From: Candidatus Poribacteria bacterium
GTDB lineage: Bacteria; Poribacteria; WGA-4E; WGA-3G
Direction: 5' to 3'
DNA length: 64,000 nucleotides
NCBI GenBank assembly: GCA_028820635.1
Contig: JAPPIG010000038.1
Location: forward strand, 1-64,000
Under the pieces are notes generated by a model. That model saw nothing but the letters and a program-made list of their open reading frames with translations. It was not told where the DNA came from and did no database searches. Positions within the stretch are counted from its first letter, which is position 1. Every line of letters starts with the position of its first letter. The position numbers and the translations under genes were made by a program. Shown piece after piece: positions 51,401-59,814 of the stretch.

Positions 51401-51429
51401 ATTATACGAAATAATGCTTGACGTGGCAA
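51401..51429 (-). promoter_or_regulatory. Promoter of argB
   Basis: On the minus strand TTGCCA (51424-51429) and TATAAT (51401-51406) with a 17 bp spacer, about 45 bases before the argB start. On the plus strand TTGACG (51419-51424) and CACAAT with a 17 bp spacer could serve the dehydrogenase gene, so the two promoters overlap. Confidence 0.6.
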
Positions 51430-51486
51430 GTAAAATGTTGCACAATTTAAAATATGTCATTTTTACTTTTAGGACAGGAAACGTAA

Positions 51487-52593
51487 ATGTTAGAAAATGT
51501 AGAGAGAGTTGCACAGATTGCCCTATTCCACGGTGTAGACACCCCTTATGAGATTTGTGAAATGCCTATAACCGATTTGGCAAACACCGTTCTTGTGAGC
51601 GTCAACTTAGCAACTATCTGCGGTTCAGACCTACACACTGTATCTGGCAGACGTGGAGCTGATGTGCCTTGTGTACTTGGACATGAAGTCGTCGGTACTG
51701 TCGCAGCACCTACAAATCTTTGTTCTGCTGATGGAAGACCGCTACGCGAAGGCGATAGAATTGTTTGGAGTTTGACGACTTCGTGTGGGACATGTCATTT
51801 CTGTACAAACAAAAATCTGCCGCAGAAATGCGAAACGATGTTTAAATATGGTCACGTGCAGTGTGCAGATGAAAACACGTTATCTGGCGGTTTTGCATCA
51901 CATATTCAGCTGAAAGCAGGCACTGCAATCTACCATATTCCCGATTCGATAAAAGATGAGGAGGCAGCTCCTATTAATTGTGCTCTCGGAACAGTCATGA
52001 ACGGTTTGAAAACAATTGGAACATATCCGGGTGAGACTGCAATTGTTCACGGTGCAGGGATGTTAGGTATCTATGCTGCATGTTATTTGCGTGAGCAAGG
52101 TTACGACATCGTAGCTATTGTTGACAAGAACGCGAACCGTTTGCAGATTGCTGAACGGTTTGGTGCGACACATATATATAACGCAGATACCACAACTAAC
52201 GAAGAAATTTCGGCAAAGTTGAAAGAACTAACAAGAGGACATGGTGTTGACCTTGCTGTTGAAGTCAGTGGGGCACCTTCTGCATTGCCTGATATGATTG
52301 AGTGGTTAGCAATCGGTGGGAGATGTTTGACGCTCGGCTATGTCTATCCACTTGAAAACATTCCTTTCAATGTTCACCAACTTGTTACAAAGTGTATAAA
52401 TCTGCAGGGTGTTCACAATTATCATTCGACTGTGTTGAAATCTGCTCTCAGTTTTATAGAAGAAAACCGCACGCGCTACCCATTTGCAGAACTTATCGGT
52501 AAAATCTATCCTTTGTCTGAGATTAATGATGCTTTTGCTCAGGCGTTTCGTCAAGATATTGTCCGCATTGCCATAGACCCACATGCGAATTAA
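51487..52593 (+). CDS. Zinc-dependent alcohol dehydrogenase (MDR superfamily)
   Basis: 368 residues. The catalytic zinc site reads ICGSDLHTVSG and GHEVVGTV. Structural zinc cysteines lie in TSCGTCHFCTNKNLPQKC. The Rossmann motif is AIVHGAGMLGIYAA. Overall it resembles MDR enzymes annotated as phosphonate-catabolism-associated alcohol dehydrogenases, but no phosphonate genes are nearby, so that name is only a family hint. ATG with AGGA upstream. It oxidises an alcohol or polyol with NAD(P); the substrate is unknown. A family A repeat follows its stop. Confidence 0.85.
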   Translation: MLENVERVAQIALFHGVDTPYEICEMPITDLANTVLVSVNLATICGSDLHTVSGRRGADVPCVLGHEVVGTVAAPTNLCSADGRPLREGDRIVWSLTTSCGTCHFCTNKNLPQKCETMFKYGHVQCADENTLSGGFASHIQLKAGTAIYHIPDSIKDEEAAPINCALGTVMNGLKTIGTYPGETAIVHGAGMLGIYAACYLREQGYDIVAIVDKNANRLQIAERFGATHIYNADTTTNEEISAKLKELTRGHGVDLAVEVSGAPSALPDMIEWLAIGGRCLTLGYVYPLENIPFNVHQLVTKCINLQGVHNYHSTVLKSALSFIEENRTRYPFAELIGKIYPLSEINDAFAQAFRQDIVRIAIDPHAN

Positions 52594-52670
52594 TGGTTGA
52601 TTTTAGTGCTTTGTCAACATATTATTGTCCATCGCGCTTCGAAAATCGCCCTACCGACAGACTGCTTATG

Positions 52671-52800
52671 GTAGGAGCGATCTCCGAATCGCGACCAAAA
52701 CCACTCGTAGTCGGGAATCGGAGTTCTCTCCTGCAGCATCATGTAGAATACCAAAAGCGTATTCTACCAAGCGCATGCTGCGTTGATTCACAAACCCGTA
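52671..52800. repeat. Dispersed palindromic repeat, family A, copy with extended hairpin
   Basis: GTAGGAGCGATCTCCGAATC (52672 onward) and AGTCGGGAATCGGAGTTCTC form the arms. A 9 bp perfect stem GTAGAATAC/GTATTCTAC (52743-52751 and 52759-52767) has the loop CAAAAGC, as in the first copy at 300-324, and is extended by an outer GCAGCAT/ATGCTGC stem (52733-52739 and 52775-52781). It ends GTTGATTCACAA like the first copy. Confidence 0.8.
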
Positions 52801-52852
52801 ATGTCTAATTAATTCTAAAATCTACCATAGTTTGGATAAGCTTTCAAAGGTA

Positions 52853-53626
52853 TTACCCAATTAATTTCCGCACTTTCTCTCCAATATCAGGGCTGCGCAT
52901 CAGTGATTCACCAACCAAGATTGCGTTTACACCCGCTTCACGCAATGACTCCGCATCTGCGCGGGTATAAATACCGCTTTCACTCACAACAATTTTCTCT
53001 GCAGGAATAGATTCACGTAACCTAAATGTCGTTGCTAAATCGGTATGAAAAGTCCGTAAATCACGATTGTTTATACCGATTATCTCAGTACCAACGTCTA
53101 ATGCTATCTCCAACTCCGCTTCTGTGTGCACCTCCACCAGAGATGCCAACGAAAGTGAGGTGGCAATGTCCATAAATTCACGTAGTTGTTTTGGCGTTAA
53201 CACCGCTACAATAAGTAGAATTGCATCTGCACCTGTAGCACGCGCTTGATAAATGTGATAGGGGGCAATCGTAAAATCTTTTCGTAGCAGTGGTACGTCT
53301 ACAACATCGCGTATTGAAGAGAGATATACAAGACTTCCATCAAAAAACTGCACATCTGTCAGCACAGAAATGGCTGCAGCACCGTTCTCAGCGTAAGTTT
53401 CAGCGATTTGAACAGGGTCAAAATCTTCTCGGATAATGCCTTTGCTTGGGGATTTTTTCTTTACTTCGGCAATAAGATTAATATTACATGGCTGGGCAAT
53501 TGCACCTTGAAAATTCTTTGTAGGTGGTAGGTTCGCCAACTTCGATTCTAATACAGCAAGCGGCATCTGTTGCTGTTCGATTTCCAGTTCTTTCTGTTTA
53601 TGAGCGACAATGGTGTCTAATATCAT
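52853..53626 (-). CDS. trpC: Indole-3-glycerol phosphate synthase
   Basis: 257 residues, a TIM barrel that closes the indole ring of carboxyphenylamino-deoxyribulose phosphate. NLIAEVKKKSPSKGIIRED (catalytic Lys and Glu), PLLRKDFTIAPYHIYQAR, LVEVHTEAELE, GINNRDLRTF and VSESGIYTRAD are all diagnostic. Length is normal. It starts nine bases after the trpD stop on the same strand, so the order is trpD-trpC. No separate trpF, trpB or trpA lies in the window. Confidence 0.95.
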   Translation of the reverse strand: MILDTIVAHKQKELEIEQQQMPLAVLESKLANLPPTKNFQGAIAQPCNINLIAEVKKKSPSKGIIREDFDPVQIAETYAENGAAAISVLTDVQFFDGSLVYLSSIRDVVDVPLLRKDFTIAPYHIYQARATGADAILLIVAVLTPKQLREFMDIATSLSLASLVEVHTEAELEIALDVGTEIIGINNRDLRTFHTDLATTFRLRESIPAEKIVVSESGIYTRADAESLREAGVNAILVGESLMRSPDIGEKVRKLIG

Positions 53627-53635
53627 AAGGCACGA

Positions 53636-54646
53636 TTATTTATTTGAAACCAATTTCAAACCTTCCAGTTTCTCCAACGCACTTCCCGAATCAATAGAAT
53701 CAGCAGCAAGTTCCAGTCCGTTTTCAAGGTTATCCGCTTTGCCGCCCGCAACAATCCCAGCAGCAGCATTCAACAGCACAATATCTCGTTTTGGTCCCTT
53801 TTCACCTTTGAGGATATTTGCGGTTATTTCTGCATTTTCTTCCGGTGTGCCGCCAAGTAGAGACTCTGGTTCGGCTTTCGGAATCCCAAGCGTAATCGGA
53901 TCAAGTGTATAGGTTTTCACTTCGCCATCCATTAGTTCAGAGACGCGCGTTGTGGTTGTCGTCGTGATTTCGTCCAAGCCATCGTTTCCGTGCACGACAA
54001 ACGCATGTTGCGTTCCAAGATTGTTAAGCACATTCGCGTGTAACTTTGTCAATTCCGATGCATAGACACCAAGCACTTGTGCCCGCGCACCTGCTGGATT
54101 GGTTAACGGAGCAATTGTATTGAAAATAGTGCGAATCCCAATTTCTCGACGAGGTCCAATCGCATGTTTCATAGCACCATGTAGCATCGGCGCGAATAGA
54201 AAACCGATACCAACTTCATCAATACACTGCCCAATATGTTCTGGTGGAATCTCAATATTTATACCTAACGCCATCAATACATTTGCACTTCCGCTTTGCC
54301 GAGTTACGCCTCTGTTGCCGTGCTTAGCCACAGGAACGTCTGCCCCTGCGACAACAAATGCTGAGGTTGTTGAGATGTTGAAAGAATGCAATCCAGTTCC
54401 ACCCGTACTGCAGGTATCAACGACTAACGACTGCTTTGTTGGTACCTGTGTTGATTTATCACGCATCACGCGAACACCACCGATAATTTCATCTATCGTT
54501 TCTCCTTTAAGGCGCAATGCGGTCAGGAAACAAGCAATTTGTGCATCTGTCGTTTCCCCTTCCATAATCTCGTTCATGGTTTCAACCATCTCTGCTTCGG
54601 TTAAAGGATTCCCTTCAATCACCTTCTGAATAGCCTCACGAATCAC
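53636..54646 (-). CDS. trpD: Anthranilate phosphoribosyltransferase
   Basis: 336 residues. It joins anthranilate to PRPP. CSTGGTGLHSFNISTTSAF and AKHGNRGVTRQSGSANVLMA bind PRPP; FLFAPMLHGAMKHAIGPRRE and RTIFNTIAPLTNPA complete the site. It is not fused to a glutamine amidotransferase. The start is GTG with GGAGGA seven bases upstream; no ATG fits as well. A promoter with an internal palindrome lies at 54688-54716. Confidence 0.95.
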   Translation of the reverse strand: MIREAIQKVIEGNPLTEAEMVETMNEIMEGETTDAQIACFLTALRLKGETIDEIIGGVRVMRDKSTQVPTKQSLVVDTCSTGGTGLHSFNISTTSAFVVAGADVPVAKHGNRGVTRQSGSANVLMALGINIEIPPEHIGQCIDEVGIGFLFAPMLHGAMKHAIGPRREIGIRTIFNTIAPLTNPAGARAQVLGVYASELTKLHANVLNNLGTQHAFVVHGNDGLDEITTTTTTRVSELMDGEVKTYTLDPITLGIPKAEPESLLGGTPEENAEITANILKGEKGPKRDIVLLNAAAGIVAGGKADNLENGLELAADSIDSGSALEKLEGLKLVSNK

Positions 54647-54687
54647 GCTATGTTCCTCCCGACTATACTTTTTGATGTTACTCTACA

Positions 54688-54716
54688 ATTATAGCGGATA
54701 TCCGCATATTTTTCAA
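54688..54716 (-). promoter_or_regulatory. trpDC promoter with 12 bp palindrome in the spacer
   Basis: On the minus strand TTGAAA (54711-54716) and TATAAT (54688-54693) with a 17 bp spacer. The spacer holds the perfect palindrome GCGGATATCCGC (54694-54705), directly against the -10 element. A dimeric repressor bound there would block RNA polymerase, so this is a likely operator, possibly tryptophan-responsive. Confidence 0.6.
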
Positions 54717-54866
54717 GAATAGATATGGAGGATGTTCAGGAGACATTAACTGGCAAAGAATATAGAAATATGATATACTTCAGCATATCAAAACAATGCG
54801 TTGGAATCTCTGTGATTCGAGTATCAACGCAATCACAAAGTTAATAAATGTAAAAGGAATCTACCT

Positions 54867-56891
54867 ATGGCAATAAGAAAAATTTTTTGTAAATCGTTAT
54901 TGATTAAGTTAACCCTAATATTTGTAATAGGCATGTTTTTCTATAATACTTATGTCCATGCAGAAAATGAGGAAGACTGGATGCCCGATCCTGCGCTCCG
55001 AGAGGCTGTTCGAGAAAAACTTAGAATTCCGGCAGACCGTCCCTTGACACAGGCATACGTTCAAGAACACTTAACGAATCTTGAGGCGATAGATAAGGGG
55101 ATTGTCGATCTTACAGGCTTAGAGCATGCGACTGATTTGCAGTTCCTTGTTCTGCCACGGAACAAGATTCACGATCTCTCTCCTTTGTCTGGTATAACGG
55201 GACTTGTTTATTTGAATTTAAGTGGCAATCAGATTTCGGATTTATCACCGCTTGCGGGGTTGGTTAACCTTGACTTGCTGGGATTAAGCAACAATCAAAT
55301 TAGAGATGTTTCGCCTCTTGCAGGGTTAGTTAACCTAAAAAAACTTACACTTATCAACAATCCGATTGCAGATTTGTCGCCGCTTCTGGAGTTAGAAAAC
55401 CTTGAAGATTTCATAATATGGGATCGTAGGGACCGGGATATTTCTCGGACAATTCCGATCTCAAAATTGATTCAATTCGGATACGGTGAAACGTGTGACT
55501 TAGGGCGTATCCGTTCTATTTCTGAGCGGGTTGAGAATCGTGAATATCCTTCGCTTTTCGCGCCATTCGGGGGAGGGAGAATCCTCAACGTACCAGAGAT
55601 CCCATGGCGGGAAGCCGAGGCACATTATGACCTGATCTGGAGTAGCGGGATGTTTGACCTGAAGTGGCTTCCAACTCCTGAAGATGTCGTAAAAACCTAT
55701 CTGCATGTTGAATCCGCAAAGGAAGATCGGGATGACCTACTCTCTCGGAACCTAAACTTGCTTTTGCTTGTTCCGCTGAAGTGGGGTAGTGCGGAGTATT
55801 GGCAGTATCCAGAAGATTGGCCCTATTGGTTAAGAGATGAATCAGGAAACAAAATTGGGGCAGATGCTGAGGGAGAAGCTTTTTTCTTTGACTTCACATT
55901 ACCTGAAGTCCAAGACATAGTTGTTCAGCGAGCGGTGGCATTTGCCAAATGCGGACTCTTTGATGGAATTTTTATCGATACTTGGAGAGAAGATGACTTG
56001 CACAACAAGTGGAAATTGCAGTACTATGTGCATGATTATCTTGAAGCGTCTATTACAATGCTTCGGCGTATCCGTGAGGCGGTTGATGAAGTCAGCGCGG
56101 ACTTTCTTATTATCGTCAATTCGAATGATGCCAAGGTTCCGCGTTCTGCGCCTTATGTCAATGGAATCTACATGGAAACTATAGGTCCTTATTCCCGTAT
56201 AATACTGACAAAGATTGAAAGCACGTTGTTATGGTCGGAGCAGAACTTGCGTGAACCTCAGATTAATTGCCTGGAGGGTCAGTCTGATAAAAGGGAACCG
56301 CTTGACAGTCCAAGAAACCGACAATGGATGCGGCTTTTCACTACAATGAGCCTGACACATTCAGATGGCTATGTTAACTTCGTAAGGGGACTTATTCCAG
56401 GCCATACGCATCTCTATGAAATTCCGAATGAGGAGTATCAAGGTCACTCAGAACTACATGCCAGCAGTAATAATCGTCATTATCATAAAGGACGCTATTG
56501 GTATCCGTTCTATGATGCCGATCTCGGTCGTCCGGTCGGAGGCGATGAAACGAAAGGGCAGCTTTACCAAAACCAAGAAGGCGTATTTATACGTGAGTTC
56601 ACCAATGGCTGGGCGGTGTATAATCGCTCTGGGAAGGAGCAGCAGATTGAGTTCCCGGAAGTGGTGTCCGGCGTTGAGAACGGTATCACCAGTTTCAAGC
56701 ACACCGTCCCCGATTTAGATGGCGAGATATATCTGAAAACTGAAGTAAATGCAGATGTTAACGGTGATGGTGTCGTGAATATCCAAGACTTAGTGATAGT
56801 TGCCAATGCGTTTGGTAAAGCGGAACCCGATCTAAACGGTGATGGTGTCGTGAATATTCAGGATTTGGTGATTGTCGCAAATGCGTTTTGA
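54867..56891 (+). CDS. Secreted LRR / glycosidase-like / dockerin protein
   Basis: 674 residues. The signal peptide covers about 1-32. Internalin-like leucine-rich repeats span about 85-190 (ISDLSPLAGLVNLDLLGLSN and IRDVSPLAGLVNLKKLTLIN). A central region of about 400 residues resembles TIM-barrel glycoside-hydrolase-like proteins: DVVKTYLHVESAKEDRDDLL, LFDGIFIDTWREDD (a DGIFID-type strand) and WYPFYDADLG. A type I dockerin with two calcium loops (DVNGDGVVNIQDLVIVANAF and LNGDGVVNIQDLVIVANAF) ends exactly at the stop codon. The dockerin suggests docking to a cohesin such as that of the VWA protein at 34.8-36.9 kb. ATG with an AAGGAAT-like site. Catalytic activity is not proven by sequence. 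Confidence 0.8.
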   Translation: MAIRKIFCKSLLIKLTLIFVIGMFFYNTYVHAENEEDWMPDPALREAVREKLRIPADRPLTQAYVQEHLTNLEAIDKGIVDLTGLEHATDLQFLVLPRNKIHDLSPLSGITGLVYLNLSGNQISDLSPLAGLVNLDLLGLSNNQIRDVSPLAGLVNLKKLTLINNPIADLSPLLELENLEDFIIWDRRDRDISRTIPISKLIQFGYGETCDLGRIRSISERVENREYPSLFAPFGGGRILNVPEIPWREAEAHYDLIWSSGMFDLKWLPTPEDVVKTYLHVESAKEDRDDLLSRNLNLLLLVPLKWGSAEYWQYPEDWPYWLRDESGNKIGADAEGEAFFFDFTLPEVQDIVVQRAVAFAKCGLFDGIFIDTWREDDLHNKWKLQYYVHDYLEASITMLRRIREAVDEVSADFLIIVNSNDAKVPRSAPYVNGIYMETIGPYSRIILTKIESTLLWSEQNLREPQINCLEGQSDKREPLDSPRNRQWMRLFTTMSLTHSDGYVNFVRGLIPGHTHLYEIPNEEYQGHSELHASSNNRHYHKGRYWYPFYDADLGRPVGGDETKGQLYQNQEGVFIREFTNGWAVYNRSGKEQQIEFPEVVSGVENGITSFKHTVPDLDGEIYLKTEVNADVNGDGVVNIQDLVIVANAFGKAEPDLNGDGVVNIQDLVIVANAF

Positions 56892-56998
56892 TAAGCAGAG
56901 GCATTCAGTTAATCGTGCTTACAAAGTCTTTTCAAGAAAGGGACACTCAATTAAAAACAATTGTGTGTTACTTTACAATTGGTTAAAAGGGATTCACT

Positions 56999-58051
56999 TT
57001 GAATTCTACGTCAAGCAATCTACCTCTCACAACGCCTTTAGATATTCGCCAAGGTCTTACTGATGCTGCAGATGTGGCATTTCCATTACGTTGGGGTATT
57101 CTCGGTGCAGGTAGAATCTCTGCACAGTGGGTGATGTGCTTGCGAGCATGCACTGGCGCAACAGTCACCGCTGTGGCGGCACGTGAAATTGACAGGGCAA
57201 AGGAATTTGCCACACGATTCGGGATTATGTCTGCTTATGGCAACTATACAGAAATGGTTGCAACTGATGATGTGGACATCGTGTACATTGGCACAATTAC
57301 GAGACTGCATAAAGAACATACCCTCCTTACGATTGAAGCAGGCAAGCATGTGCTTTGCGAGAAACCGCTTGCAGAGAATATTGCTGATGCACAAGCGATG
57401 TATATGGCAGCAGAAGAAAAAGATGTTATGCTCCAGGACGGTGTTTGGACGCGGTTCTTTCCAGCAGTAGAGCATGCACGTGCTGCAATTGAGGTAGGCA
57501 CTATTGGCGAGGTTGTGCTTGTGCAGTCTGACTTCTTCGACCCGATTTATGCTATCCAAGCAGTACCTCTTGCTTTTGGCACTGCAGCGGTGCCGACAGC
57601 AGTTACCGCATTAGGTCGTAAAGCCAGCGGTGCAATCATTGAATATGGTGAGGAAAAATGCGCGGTGCTGACGTTTCCACCGAAAAACTGTGAACTCCCA
57701 GAGGTGACCGAACTCATCGGAACAGAAGGACGCATTACACTTGAACGACCCGCACACTGCCCAACCCGCATCTCAATCCGAATTCCACCACCTAATGGTA
57801 TCCCCTCGCAATATAGAGGCAACAACACACCAGCACCAGCGCAGCACTTTGAGTATCCTATACCGATTTCCGCACGTATGGCAACCGCTTCCCCGAATCA
57901 GCACGGTTTCATCTATCAAGCAGAAGCCATCCACCGTTGCATCGCCGCTAGTCTACATCAGTGTCCACAATACAACAAGGAAGAGTCATTGCATTCAATG
58001 AACATATTGACAGAGATCAACAAGGCGAAGCAGGAAGCGATGCAAAGATAG
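56999..58051 (+). CDS. Gfo/Idh/MocA family dehydrogenase (dihydrodiol-dehydrogenase-like)
   Basis: 350 residues. Rossmann motif WGILGAGRISAQWV at about residue 32, then YIGTITRLHKEHTLLTIEAG and the catalytic EKPLAENIADA. QDGVWTRFFPAVEHARAAI and GEVVLVQSDFFDPI are typical of the dimeric dihydrodiol dehydrogenase / NAD-xylose branch. The start is TTG with AAAAGGGA upstream, because no ATG precedes the Rossmann strand. It is not close to the enzyme at 29.6 kb. Neighbours give no pathway. Confidence 0.85.
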   Translation: MNSTSSNLPLTTPLDIRQGLTDAADVAFPLRWGILGAGRISAQWVMCLRACTGATVTAVAAREIDRAKEFATRFGIMSAYGNYTEMVATDDVDIVYIGTITRLHKEHTLLTIEAGKHVLCEKPLAENIADAQAMYMAAEEKDVMLQDGVWTRFFPAVEHARAAIEVGTIGEVVLVQSDFFDPIYAIQAVPLAFGTAAVPTAVTALGRKASGAIIEYGEEKCAVLTFPPKNCELPEVTELIGTEGRITLERPAHCPTRISIRIPPPNGIPSQYRGNNTPAPAQHFEYPIPISARMATASPNQHGFIYQAEAIHRCIAASLHQCPQYNKEESLHSMNILTEINKAKQEAMQR

Positions 58052-58076
58052 CCGGAATTGGTATTAACTATTTTTT

Positions 58077-58937
58077 TTAATCATCAGATTCGATTTTGTA
58101 TTTCGTTAATTCAAAGGTTTTAATCGTGGGTGAAGAGTTCAACTGTGGTATAGTATTCAAAAACATCCCCTCATCTTCTTGATGAAATTTTACAATTCCC
58201 ACGTTCGGTGCTAACCATAATGTTGTAACAGATTCGCCAGGCGGGTCCGTTTCAGAGGGAGGTGTCAGTAGAAGGACTGATTCTGTACGATATTCAATTT
58301 TCAAACATTCCTCAAAAGTGCCAGCAGGTGTCTCAACGGTTTCCGTGCCTAAAACATTTCCGCTTTCAGAGATAGTGAAATGACCTGTGCCGAGATCTCC
58401 ACCTCCAGGTTCCGATAACGTTAATGTTGCATTTATCTCCATTGCATCCCACTCTTCGTTAAAGGTAACAGGTATCGGCAGCAGGTGGAAATGGTCTTGT
58501 GCTTCCACTTTCACATCGTAGTTGAGATCAAAAGAGGATGTATCCGCTCCGGGAGGCACTGTTTTTTTCATCTTTTCAATCGTAGTTTCTATTTCTTTGG
58601 TAAGACGTGCCTTGATTGTTTCCTTCACCTCATCACCGACAGAAAATGTGATCTTTTCTTCACCAATTTGATAAAGGAAAGGCTGAATGTGATAAGCGTA
58701 ACCTGCCCAATCCTCCACAGTCGGTTCATAACTGAAGGCATGATATGTCTTCTCTGCAACCTCTTCGTCTTCAACAGCACGACGTGTTAATTCGTTTCCG
58801 TCTTGGTCTTTGTAGACCCAATAACTACCGAGTGTATTTGGAAAATATTGGACAATTTCCGATTCATCGCCTAATAGCCCTGCCGTAAAACCGAAAATAA
58901 GTAAAAGTGTAATCACATTACGAAATCTTTTTAACAT
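58077..58937 (-). CDS. Secreted protein of unknown family
   Basis: 286 residues. A signal peptide (FRNVITLLLIFGFTAGLLG) is followed by a beta-rich protein: IVQYFPNTLGSYWVYKDQDG near the N-terminus, VETPAGTFEECLKIEYRTES and TTLWLAPNVGIVKFHQEDEG near the C-terminus. This pattern (PLxxGxxWxY, then TPAGxFxxCxKI, then WxAPxVGxVK) is common in secreted or lipoprotein-like bacterial proteins of unknown role. The start at 58937 has GGAGG eight bases upstream; an in-frame start 18 codons earlier has none. It is convergent with the Gfo/Idh gene. Confidence 0.7.
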   Translation of the reverse strand: MLKRFRNVITLLLIFGFTAGLLGDESEIVQYFPNTLGSYWVYKDQDGNELTRRAVEDEEVAEKTYHAFSYEPTVEDWAGYAYHIQPFLYQIGEEKITFSVGDEVKETIKARLTKEIETTIEKMKKTVPPGADTSSFDLNYDVKVEAQDHFHLLPIPVTFNEEWDAMEINATLTLSEPGGGDLGTGHFTISESGNVLGTETVETPAGTFEECLKIEYRTESVLLLTPPSETDPPGESVTTLWLAPNVGIVKFHQEDEGMFLNTIPQLNSSPTIKTFELTKYKIESDD

Positions 58938-59071
58938 GGGAAGTTCCTCCAATTTCTTCTTATTGATTGAACTGTGCATAAAAATATTCACAGTGTTCTT
59001 TTCATGCTGGTTTGATAAGATAGAGTCTTCTCAACTAAAAAAGATAGTAAATTCGATAGGAACAAGAATCC

Positions 59072-59100
59072 TTGACATTACTACGGTTTTGGAGTATACT
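59072..59100 (+). promoter_or_regulatory. Promoter of the PemK/MazF-type module
   Basis: TTGACA (59072-59077) and TATACT (59095-59100) with a 17 bp spacer, about 90 bases before the antitoxin start. Confidence 0.65.
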
Positions 59101-59190
59101 CAATTTATCCATTTGACAAGCAAGTAATTTTTTAGTCGTTATCTTTTGACAACTTACATAGACCGTGCAAACACAAGAAATGAGGTAGCC

Positions 59191-59421
59191 ATGTTAAAAA
59201 CTGTTGAAGCCATAATTGATGAACAGGGCAATGTGAAATTACTTGAACCCATTCAATTGTCCAAACCGGAACGGGCGTTTGTGATAATTTTTAGCGAGGA
59301 ACCTGATGTATCTGAAACAGCTCTGTTAAGCGAGGATGCTCTTGCCGAACATTGGCTTCGCCCAGAAGAGGATGCTGCATGGGAACACTTACAACACTTA
59401 CACCCGGGGAAATCGTCTTAG
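59191..59421 (+). CDS. Antitoxin-like protein of a PemK/MazF-type module
   Basis: 76 residues. MLKTVEAIIDEQGNVKLLEP followed by IQLSKPERAFVIIF is a short beta-type dimerisation/DNA-binding segment like that of antitoxins found before toxin genes. The rest (EEPDVSETALLSEDALAEHW) is acidic and probably masks the toxin. The start at 59191 has GAGG about five bases upstream. Its last 43 bases overlap the toxin gene in another frame, as is common in toxin-antitoxin pairs. It would neutralise the toxin and repress the shared promoter. Confidence 0.7.
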   Translation: MLKTVEAIIDEQGNVKLLEPIQLSKPERAFVIIFSEEPDVSETALLSEDALAEHWLRPEEDAAWEHLQHLHPGKSS

Positions 59422-59732
59422 TGTCCTTCCCGTTTTCAGACTTAACGCAAACGAAATTGAGACCTGCAGTGGTCCTCGCAAATGCTGGCCGCGGAGATTG
59501 GATTCTCTGCCAAATTACAAGCAATCCGCGCACGGGAATTGATGCTATTGTGTTAACCAACAATAGTTTTGCCACCGGTTCGTTGCATTTGACAAGTTAT
59601 GCCCTTCCTACCAAGTTGTTCACAGCTCACCACAATCTCATCGTAGTACAAATTGGTGCCTTAAAACCGAACGTGTTTAGACAAATTATTGAGGCTGTTA
59701 TCAACATATTTGAGGCAAGTTTGACACCATAA
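59379..59732 (+). CDS. PemK/MazF family toxin (mRNA interferase)
   Basis: 117 residues starting MGTLTTLTPGEIVLVSFPFS. Then DLTQTKLRPAVVLANAG is the diagnostic SH3-like barrel core of the PemK/MazF family, with Arg-Pro-Ala-Val-Val-Leu. Family members cleave RNA at short motifs. The start has AGAGGA six bases upstream and lies inside the antitoxin gene; the longer open frame has no ribosome site. Toxin and antitoxin appear intact. Confidence 0.85.
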   Translation: MGTLTTLTPGEIVLVSFPFSDLTQTKLRPAVVLANAGRGDWILCQITSNPRTGIDAIVLTNNSFATGSLHLTSYALPTKLFTAHHNLIVVQIGALKPNVFRQIIEAVINIFEASLTP

Positions 59733-59814
59733 ACCTGAAACCACTCAAATCCCTAATTCTTCGTTAGGTTTGCGGCAGTAGAGCGCATTCACTTAACGCA
59801 CACCACGGTATAAT

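Noticed and set aside
51487-52593. Phosphonate catabolism function for the alcohol dehydrogenase
   Set aside because: Only family resemblance supports it; no phosphonate genes are near.
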